Below are positions 56,151 to 64,000 of a stretch of DNA of 64,000 bases, piece by piece (positions within the stretch are counted from its first letter, which is position 1; each line of letters opens with the position of its first letter). The stretch lies in assembly GCF_004379255.2 (NCBI RefSeq), contig NC_056040.1:30098852-30162851 (forward strand). Direction: 5' to 3'. The notes under the pieces were generated by a model that worked only from the letters and a program-made list of their open reading frames with translations, did no database searches and was not told the DNA's origin. A program made the translations under genes and the position numbers. This DNA comes from Salvia splendens (Eukaryota > Streptophyta > Magnoliopsida > Lamiales > Lamiaceae).

Positions 56151-56589
56151 GTCTAATAGATTCTTCTCCTGTGTAAATATATTCGAATTGGCAGGGCCAT
56201 ATATTCTGGATCAAAAGTTCAAGTTCGCCTTTAGACCACTTTGTTATTTATGGACTAGTGTTAGCACAATAGCACCCGCGCTACGCACCGGTAAGGCGGT
56301 AAAGATCACCTAAGGCCACCCGCAATGCGTCACGCGGGTGGCTCGTGTTCCGTCACGCTGGGACGAGACGGCTGCGTGACGCGTTGCGGCGCCCCGTCTC
56401 GTCCCCAGCCCGTCCCCAGCTCATCACACGTCCCGTTCTGCCGCGACGGAACGCGAGACGGCTCGCCACGCGCCGAGGCTACGTGGCACGCTCCCAGGCC
56501 ATGCGTGACGCCCACTCGCCGTCCCGCGAGTGGGCGTCGTCACGCTAACGCAATAATTCTTTTATTAAAAAAAATCGGATTAAATAAAA

Positions 56590-56591
56590 AA

Positions 56592-56622
<31 letters not shown>
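56590..56622. repeat. AAT microsatellite
   Basis: About eleven repeats of AAT in the 5' region of the Harbinger element. Confidence 0.95.
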
Positions 56623-56796
56623 GTTAAATGGTAATATTACCGTTAATAGAGCCGTTTTTCCTTTTTTTATTTTTTTTAAAATTTTTTACTCTATAAATAC
56701 TCCTAATTCATCTTCATTTCACACACAACTACACATCTATTCTTTCCAAATCATATAAATTTCCTCTCCAATTTTCATCTAACATCTCATCACAAA

Positions 56797-57878
56797 ATGT
56801 CCGGCGACGGAAACTCCAGCGGTGGCGGCTCCGGCTCGTGGGATCTCAACGCGTTCGGCCACTGGGGGAACATGTACAACACATTGGGTGGTTCCGGTTC
56901 GTCGACGCCGAGGGGGTATGTGGATGCATACACTCGTCCCTCCGCCCCGCGGTATTCGCAGGGACTCTCCCAGATTCGGGAGGATTGCCCGGTTCAACCC
57001 ACTCCGGAAGAAGGCCGAGGCGGGGGAAGTTCCAGGGCGGAGGCGGACAAGGAGGAGGAGGATCTAGGCCGGCATCCGTACGGCCCCAAAGAAACGCTGG
57101 CGGTGTACAACGCCTGGATCAGCGTCTCGTACGATCTCATCGTCGGGAATCAACAACCCCGGAAGTGCTTCTGGGAAAAGGTCACCGAGGCCTATCACGA
57201 GATTAAGCCGAAAAAGACCCACCGCCGCACATATAAGATGCTCTGCGCTCACTTTGACCGAGTCGACAGAGAGGTCAAACGATTATGCGCCATCTACAAG
57301 CATGAAGCGGCTCAGTACCAAAGCGGAGCCACGGGAGCCGACATTCTAAGGTCGGCTTTGCGGGTCTACTACGAAGACACCAACAAACAATTCAAATATG
57401 TCGATGTTTGGGAGGTCGTCAGGGACGAGGAAAGGTGGGCCGGCAGTGTGCGGTCCAGCTCGGGCTCAACCTCGAAGCACACGAAGCACACGGCGAGTGG
57501 CCAATACTCGTCTGGTGAGGGCGATTCGGGCAGCGGGCAACAAGAGTTTGCCTAGCAGAAGGAGAGACCCCGGCAGACGATACCGGGGGGTCCTCCCGTG
57601 AGCGCCGTCGGCCGCAAGGGAGAAATGCGGCGAAGGTGGCTAGAGGGTGGAGGGGCCGAGCCGAATCAAGCCAGGCGGGCTCGGGGGGACCCTCGAACTC
57701 CCTTATGTCCATGTACATGACCGCCACAATGGCGGACACTTCCCGCTTTACGCCCACCCAATACCAAGCTTGTCTTAACGGAGTTACGTTTATGGTGGCA
57801 CAACTTGGCGTTCCACCTCCTCAAGGCTTCGATGCACCTCAACCGCCTCCTCCGGAGGATGATTCGCCGGCGGAGTAG
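56797..57878 (+). pseudogene. PIF/Harbinger ORF1 protein, one frameshift near the end
   Basis: The frame opens MSGDGNSSGGGSGSWDLNAF and runs 252 codons to a TAG at 57553. It holds the trihelix-like domain typical of ORF1: LAVYNAWISVSYDLIVGNQQ, FWEKVTEAYHEIKP and YKMLCAHFDRVDREVKRLCA, then FKYVDVWEVVRDEERWAG. Past the stop another frame carries the expected tail (RRRPQGRNAAKVARG, MADTSRFTPTQYQACLNGVT, PQPPPPEDDSPAE) to 57878. A single-base deletion near 57552 therefore truncates the protein. ORF1 proteins bind DNA and assist the transposase in the nucleus. The truncated product keeps the DNA-binding part. Confidence 0.85.
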
Positions 57879-58213
57879 TTTTTTTTTATTTCCTATAAAA
57901 TTGTATTTTAAATTATGTCATTTTTATTTTTTTTAGGATTTTAATTATATCTTTTTTTATTTTTTTGAATTTTAAGTTGTATTTTTTTATGTTGTAATTT
58001 TATTTTATTTTTAATGAAGTGTTTTTTTTTTAATTGAATTTGGTTGGAAATAAAAATAAAATGAAATTGAATGAATAGTAATTTAAGGGACGGTTAAGGG
58101 ACGGAGGGTTGCAGGTTCCGTCCCTTAGTTAAGGGATGGAGTAAAAAAGTACAGTGGAGCCCGCGAATAGTAATTTAAGGGACGGTATAGTGACGGCGTT
58201 GTGGATGGCCTAA

Positions 58214-58729
58214 ACCATCTCCTCATGCATCTCCTAAAAAACTAGAAGTAATATTTTTAGAAAGTTCATTCTTTCTAAAAACATATTTTATTCGACAACT
58301 AGAAACATAAAATTAAATAAATTTAAAATTAAAATAACATATACAAATATATTGATTAGCATGACAGTGGGTTATGCCTCCCCCATTAAGATTTTCATTT
58401 GAGTTCAACATGGATTTTTAAGAAATATAAAGGAAAGTGTGTGAGAAAATATAGTGGAATGTGAGGCGTATTTTTGTTTTTGCAAAAGGTTGAAACCCCA
58501 ACCCCAAGGGCCCTCCACATTCCGGTCCGACAATATTGTGAAGGGTGTCCAATCAGGGTACGCAGTGGCCCGCTAAGGGGGAGGTGTAACCCACTGTCAA
58601 GCCTATCTCCAAGGCCCACACTTGTGCCTGAGAGGTGTTACAATTTACAAGGCAGTAGTGGGAATCGATTCTTGATCATTCTTGCAAATCTGCCCCTTCG
58701 GAACCAACTACACTGCCCTAGTTTTATAA
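58214..58729. other. Intergenic stretch without recognisable gene
   Basis: Contains a GC-richer patch (58490-58700, GCCCGCTAAGGGGGAGGTGT and TGGGAATCGATTCTTGATC) that looks like an old repeat, but I could not assign it. Confidence 0.4.
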
Positions 58730-59326
58730 GGGGCCTTTTGGAAGCTATGTTACAGTTAGATAGTAGGACTTATCCGGATTTAGTTGTGTGTTTGGTAGCT
58801 ATGTTACAAATCTGCATGACCTATGTTTTGTATCCGGCCCGGACGAAGTCCATTGAAAAGCCAATGTTTCAAGCAACAATATAACTACCCATTTTCCTAA
58901 GTTACATATCTAGTCAACCTAGTTAGTTTTAGTAAAATACAATTTTACCCATCAATTTTGTATATAGCCATAATTAAAAAATTTAAGTTATGATCATATT
59001 TATTATGTACTCCATTTTTATCATTTTATATAATTAGAAACGGTATGCTTGGATATTTTTCATCGTCAACAAATTGCCAAAATCACCCAAAATTAAGGCA
59101 ACATGGTGATTTTAATCATTAAGTTAAATTAATGAGGATAATTTTGACAATTCTATTTTTTATCTTTATTTGTAACTTGTTGTACCAAACATCTAAATAG
59201 AATAACTCAAAATCATCTGTAGCTACCAAACACTCAATCAATATAAATTAACTAATCGAAACAATGATAACTATCACTATTTGTATCATGTCTGGTCGAA
59301 ACACAACATTGCTACCAAACGATGCC
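58730..59326. mobile_element. Tourist/Harbinger-like MITE
   Basis: The ends GGGGCCTTTTGGAAGCTATG and, reverse complement of the right end, GGCATCGTTTGGTAGCAATG are inverted, with TAA at 58727-58729 and 59327-59329. It is noncoding and about 600 bp. Confidence 0.65.
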
Positions 59327-59583
59327 TAATAGAATGTGAATAGAATGAATTAGTGGAAAGTGAGATGTACTTACCGTTTATAATAAAAGTGAATTGAGAC
59401 TTTTAATGACAGACGGACTAAGATGATAAGCCGAAACTCCTAATGACGGACGGAGGGGGTAGATTACAATAATGGTAGAAATACAAAGTACAATATGCGT
59501 TATAAATGGATTTATTTTTTATACTTAATATTAATGAGGATGCAAGGGTAAAGACCAGATGTATATTTAATATTGAAGATATA

Positions 59584-59787
59584 CTCCCTTCGTCTCACGG
59601 TAGATGACACACTTGGAGAATGACACGTGATTTTAGGATATATTGTTTTGTGTGTTAAGTGGAGAGAGAAAATAATATATTTTTATTAATTTGAGAGAAA
59701 ACTTTTTTCAAAAAAGGAAATGTAATAATATCTTTTATAGGACAAACTAAAAAGAAAAGTGTTACATCTATTATGAGATGGAGGGAG
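59584..59787. mobile_element. Stowaway-like MITE
   Basis: CTCCCTTCGTCTCACGGTAG and ATCTATTATGAGATGGAGGGAG are inverted ends with TA flanks. Confidence 0.8.
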
Positions 59788-60062
59788 TACTAAATACGAG
59801 AATGGATCCCCTATTGTGGCTAAATCACAACACAAAATACTTTGCTTAATACACAACAATTTAGGAACAAAACGCAGCTTTCTCATCGTTCTTTTTCATT
59901 CTCTTTTTTTAATATTATGGGATGGAGGGAGTACTAAATACGAGAATGGATCCCCTATTGTGGCTAAATCACAACACAAAATACTTTGCTTAATACACAA
60001 CAATTTAGGAACAAAACGCAGCTTTCTCATCGTTCTTTTTCATTCTCTTTTTTTAATATTTT
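59773..60062. repeat. Tandem duplication, about 144 bp, including the MITE end
   Basis: GATGGAGGGAGTACTAAATA and then GGATCCCCTATTGTGGCTAA occur twice, 144 bases apart, ending in CTCTTTTTTTAATATT. The copies are nearly identical. From 60063 to 60707 no gene is seen. Confidence 0.88.
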
Positions 60063-60707
60063 CATCCTTCTCTTTCTTTCTCTTTTTCCAATATATCCAT
60101 TCTTGTTTTTATATTTTAAAATACTGAAAAAAATGAGTCCATATAAAGTACTCCATTATCATTCATGAAATATATTTATCTTAAAAGTAAGTTATTTCAA
60201 AACGGATAACTACAATAAAAAAGTTTTAAACTTTACTAAAAAAATCATTAATTAACCGAAAGAAAATAATTAAAAATAAAATATTTTTAAGCTAAATATT
60301 TTATTCAAGAATGATAACAGTAATTAATATTTTATTCATTACTTAAAAATACATAATAAGAATAAAAATATTAAATAAAGAGAATGAAAGAGGAGGATCT
60401 GCATTTTGATCCTAAATTGTAGCGTATTAAACGTAGCATCCACCACCCCCTACTAAATAAAAGCCCATTTTTTATTGACCAAAGTATATCTTATAGAGAT
60501 ATTATTATTGCAATGTGTATTAGATGCACTAGCGGATCCAGGGAGGGGTAGGAGAGGGTACGGTTGCCTCTCCCAGACGACCAATTACCATGGATCCGAA
60601 CGTATATTTTTCATAGTCGCTTCCTCCGTTTGTTTCTAATTTTGCTTCGAGGACGAAGCACAGTAGCAATTTCATCATCTCTATTTTTTGATCCTAGATC
60701 TGCCACT

Positions 60708-61473
60708 TAGGTGTGTCGAAACGGGTACCGCGGGACCCAAACCCGATTTTGCGGGTACCCGAACCCGAAAAGTTCAATAGTATAGTACTACCTAATCCCG
60801 ACCCGTATGGTTATACGGGTAACCTGATACCCACATTGGGTATCCCGAACCCGCAGTTGCGGGTACCTAAACCTGCTGGCATAATTTCAGTTGTGTATTA
60901 TTCAATGGTATTATGATTTTAGTTTTCGATAGTACTTATCATCAATGCTAGTCATCTAATACAATAATTTTATGTACATGTGTCATTCCAGAATGAATTT
61001 TGGGATTTCATATATATGCTTGTACTCTATAATGAGTTTCTGCTACAAAGCCGGAGAAGTTAATCTGCGTACAAAATTTCTCACCGCAATTTTAGTAAAA
61101 CAAATACAAGTACAATTCTACAGCAACAACTCAGCAATCTGGACAGAGTGCAACACCTTTGCATATTTGATCTCCACAAACAAATCAAGCATGTCTAAAA
61201 TCTAATCATCATTCAAAAGTTTAATATGAAACTAAAAATAATTCACTTTAATTATCAGAGACACAATTGGAAATAAGTATCGAGCAATATATATTTCAAT
61301 ATTTGAAAGTAATTAACTAAAATAAAATATTTGAATACCCTAATCCTAAAAATACCGGGTATTATCGGGTTTATCGGGTATACTCATGCGGGTAGAGGGT
61401 ATACCCATACACGCAAATTTAAAACACACTACCCCATCACGCCCCGTTTCCTTACCCGTTACGACACCCCTTA
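60708..61473. mobile_element. hAT-like non-autonomous element
   Basis: The ends TAGGTGTGTCGAAACGGGTA and, reverse complement of the right end, TAAGGGGTGTCGTAACGGGT are inverted. Subterminal GGGTACC/CGGGTA words are clustered at both ends. The interior is AT-rich without a transposase. An 8-bp target duplication is not obvious. Confidence 0.6.
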
Positions 61474-61839
61474 CGCTAAAAGAAGCATGTTTTGTTTCAT
61501 TTTGTTACTAACTTTTATGGAACACAACCATATTTAAAGATATAAATTTTTTATGTAAATTTAAAATATATTTTATTTTATTCATAAGTCTATCTAAAAT
61601 GCAATATCAAAATCTTGTCATCAAAATAGTGATTTAAACAATTATGAATTAATTTCATTGTCATTCCTAATGTCCCTATATTTATGGATGGAAAGAGTAT
61701 TAAATAATACTAGCAAAGAACTAAAAAAATTTGAAGGAAATACTTATTTTGAGTAGTAAAAATTTAAGGGAAGGCTGTAAAGTGTATTAATGTAAAGTGA
61801 TTGTTATTTCCAGAGCTGATTTTCCATATATATGGATTA

Positions 61840-62352
61840 GAGCATCGTTAACGCACTGGGTCGGGCCGCAAAACGCGAGTCCCGGCCCGTCCTAAGCGTT
61901 GGAGGGGCGGAAGTTCCGGCCCAGGCCGGTCCCGGGGCCGCATTTGCAGCCCGGTGACGCTCCCGGGGTCCGGCCCGGCCTAGGGTTAATTGCTTCGGGA
62001 CGGGCCGCAAACCCCCAAAAAAATTATTTTTCTTTTTTTTTTTTTTATTTTTTTTGCCTATTTTTACCCATTTCTTCAACATTCTTCCACCAATTTCTCC
62101 ATTTCTATCCTCTAAATTATTTCAATATTTTTTCTAGAAATTGTAATTTTTATTTTCTAGGGTTTAATAAAAAAAAATTTCTAGGATTTGTAATTTTTTT
62201 TCTAGGATTTGTAATTTTCTTTTTTCGACTGAACAATGTATTTTCCCGGCTTGAATTGTTCAACGTATTGCATTTACTAGTAAAATATGTTGAAGTTGTG
62301 AATAGTGTCATTTATTAGTTGCGGCCCGGGTTGGGGCGTGTAGGGTTAGAGC
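61840..62352. mobile_element. GC-rich Tourist/Harbinger-like MITE, cut by a copia element
   Basis: After TTA the sequence GAGCATCGTTAACGC starts a GC-rich block (CCCGGCCCGTCC, GGGACGGGCCGCAAACCC), then an AT-rich interior, then GCGGCCCGGGTTGGGGCG. The copia LTR begins at 62353, so the right end is not in the window. Confidence 0.45.
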
Positions 62353-62609
62353 TGTTGAGAAAAGGAAGCATCAATAAACATTTAAGGAGAATGAAGTTCC
62401 AAGAATAGAGTTCCAAGAAGCATTGAAGATGTGCATGCCTTGTTCCAATAATAGTGTAGTTCCATGAATATACATTTACTGTAGAATCTCAAAGGTCACC
62501 AACATCCCTATAAATATATGGGTGTTGAGTACCATTTCATCATTCAATCAAATACAATAATCTTCTTACTTGCTTTCTTCTCTAAATATGTTGCATATAC
62601 CATTTAACA
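62353..62609 (+). repeat. Copia 5' LTR (third copia family)
   Basis: 257 bp, TGTTGAGAAAAGG to CCATTTAACA, with a TATA-like TATAAATATATGG near 62511. TGGTATCAGAGCGGG, the initiator-tRNA primer match, follows at 62610. Confidence 0.88.
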
Positions 62610-62730
62610 TGGTATCAGAGCGGGTTTGGACTCAGATAAGGTATCATCATCGTCCTTGATACCTTTCTCGGCCCATTCCCGTTTTTTATTTGTTTTCCTT
62701 TTTCCGTTGTACCTGTAACCATAAGCCAAA

Positions 62731-63999
62731 ATGTCAAATGACAACTATATAGTAACCGAAACCTCAGATTCATCTATGGCAGATGAATTTGCTCGACAGT
62801 TTGCCAATTTTATGCGCAATAGTTTTGAGATGAACCAACCAAATCCACCAGAAACAGCTGTTGTGCCATTCAGAATTGACACGCAGCCCCTCCACATTGG
62901 TGGGAACAAGTTGAATGGAGAAAATTACGCCCTTTGGTCCGTATTGATGAAGACGACAATAAGCGGTCGAGGAATGGTCTCTCACGTCACCGGAGTGCCT
63001 CCTCCCCCACCGCGAACCGATCCAGCCTTCATACAGTGGCAACAAGCCGATCACTGTGTGATCACTTGGTTAATACAAAACATCGAGCCTCGACTGGTCA
63101 GTCGAGTTTCACAACATCCGACGGCGAAGCATATCTGGGATGCATTGGCCGTCACATATGGGAGCGGAAGAGATAAAATCCAGGTGTATGATCTTCAGTT
63201 CAAAGCAACCACACTGAGACAAGGAATCAATTCATTAGAAGAAATATGGAGCCGGCTGGGAGAGATCTGGATTTCAATCGACCAAAAACAGACGAACCCA
63301 ATGAAATGTCCAGAGGATATGGAGATTCACAACAAATTCATATAATATCAGAGAGTATGTCAGTTTCTCTATGCAATTGATAGCAAATATGAAACAACCA
63401 AGAGGGAGATACTGAAAATGGACCCGCTTCGCTCTGTCGACTATGCGTACAACCTGATTCAGCAAGAGGAGACACGACTTCGAGTGTTACAACAGGCGAA
63501 CACCGGCAGAGCAGCTGCCACGGATAGAATCGGTTACCGGCCTCACCATCCGAGGGTGGCAGAACCCTACCGGCGGCTCTCGGGGTGGCGGTCGCGGCAG
63601 CAACGGTGGTGGTCGCGGCGGCGGCAATGGCAGAAATCGGCGAAGTGATGAAGAAGACAAGTCACAATTGGTGTGTTCCTACTGCAAACGGAAAAGACAC
63701 ACAAAAGATTCATGCTTTGAACTAATTGGGTATCCAGATTGGTGGGAAGAGAAGCACGACAAGCCGCCGCAACCGCAAACAACCTGGAACCGTGGCGGGC
63801 ACGCCACCGCAACAGTTGGAGGTGACGGAGGCAACGCCGTGCAAAGGGGTCGCGCAAACCGCCGGTGCTGTCCAGCCAGGAGGAAGGACCGGAAATAAAG
63901 CTGCTCAGCCGGCGAACACAACCGGGGCAACAAACTTCGTCGCCGGCGGAAGTGGGAGTGTAATTCACGATTGGAGTGAAGAATTGATGAGGGAAGAGG
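62731..63999 (+). pseudogene. Ty1/copia gag, broken, continues past the window
   Basis: The gag begins MSNDNYIVTETSDSSMADEF and has the copia N-terminal motif LNGENYALWSVLMKTTISGR and HPTAKHIWDALAVTYG. A TAA at 63343 interrupts it, and the same frame continues (FLYAIDSKYETTKREILKM). A frameshift near 63550 leads into a glycine-rich run and the zinc knuckle CSYCKRKRHTKDSC. A second shift near 63840 leads to a frame open to the window end (SVIHDWSEELM). Integrase and reverse transcriptase, if present, lie outside. Confidence 0.85.
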
Positions 64000-64000
64000 C

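Larger units (their letters stand above)
56314..58210 (+). mobile_element. PIF/Harbinger element encoding only ORF1
   Basis: Terminal inverted repeats GGCCACCCGCAATGCG (left) and, as reverse complement of the right end, GGCCATCCACAACGCCG are flanked by TAA at 56311-56313 and 58211-58213. The 1.9-kb element has a GC-rich left end (GACGAGACGGCTGCGTGACG), an AAT microsatellite (56590-56622), one ORF1 gene and an AT-rich tail. There is no DDE transposase, so movement would need one from elsewhere. Confidence 0.85.

Noticed and set aside
56325..56560. GC-rich frames at the left end of the Harbinger element, both strands
   Set aside because: The sequence is a CpG-rich inverted terminal region. The frames have no conserved motif and precede the real ORF1.
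58490..58700. GC-rich patch considered as a tRNA-derived SINE
   Set aside because: No box A and box B pair or tRNA-like fold could be recognised, and there is no A-rich tail.
60527..60707. Possible MITE with AGCGGATCCAG and CTAGATCTGCCACTTAG ends
   Set aside because: The inverted match is short and weak and no target duplication is visible. It adjoins the hAT-like element and may be an unrelated old repeat.
1..64000. CRISPR arrays, bacterial operons, ribosomal RNA or plasmid origins
   Set aside because: Nothing of the kind is visible. Introns, LTR retrotransposons and MITEs show plant nuclear DNA.

Overview
The window is nuclear DNA from a land plant, most likely a dicot. It has intron-containing genes with plant-specific architecture (a RIN4/NOI-type gene and an SRT1-type sirtuin), many Stowaway-like MITEs with CTCCCTCCGTCC ends, Ty1/copia, chromovirus and Athila-type Ty3/gypsy LTR retrotransposons, and PIF/Harbinger elements of the plant type. 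The species cannot be named from the sequence.

Layout. 1-2.1 kb is the 3' end of a Ty3/gypsy chromovirus (integrase and chromodomain). 2.27-7.06 kb is a composite non-autonomous LTR element with four LTRs and two gag-like ORFs, bounded by a GATAT target duplication. 7.1-10.6 kb holds a broken SHAQKYF-type MYB gene, an inverted partial copy of its tail and a degenerate ~105-bp tandem repeat. 11.1-13.8 kb holds MITEs, a 1.37-kb solo LTR and the 3' end of a LINE. 14.1-16.6 kb is an intact three-exon NOI/RIN4-like gene on the minus strand. 17.1-18.8 kb is a dead PIF/Harbinger transposase. 19.05-22.82 kb is a short-LTR (TRIM-like) element with three LTRs that carries a circularly permuted copia element and sits inside a Stowaway MITE. 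23-27 kb is AT-rich, with MITEs and small tandem duplications.

27.3-43 kb is a nested stack. A PIF/Harbinger ORF1-like gene is split by a copia element (27695-41233), which is itself interrupted by an Athila-type element (30394-40513). The same ORF1 also carries a 1.49-kb solo LTR (41482-42971). 43.3-44.5 kb is a pseudogene of a RsmB/NSUN-type rRNA m5C methyltransferase that lacks the PCSG segment. 45.8-47.6 kb is a third member of the gag-only LTR family, inserted in another Stowaway MITE. 48.9-56.0 kb is an intact 14-exon sirtuin gene (SRT1/SIRT6-like, 472 codons). 56.3-58.2 kb is a PIF/Harbinger element that encodes only ORF1. The rest holds MITEs, a hAT-like element and, from 62.35 kb to the window end, the 5' part of another copia element.

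Only two genes look like working host genes: the NOI/RIN4-like gene (predicted membrane-associated immune adaptor family) and the sirtuin (predicted nuclear NAD-dependent deacylase). Most of the remainder is transposable elements and their wreckage. The strongest unusual signals are the captured, circularly permuted copia in the TRIM-like element, the four-LTR composite element, palindromic words repeated through the Athila-type sequences, and a gag-only LTR family that shares an LTR-end hairpin with the chromovirus.
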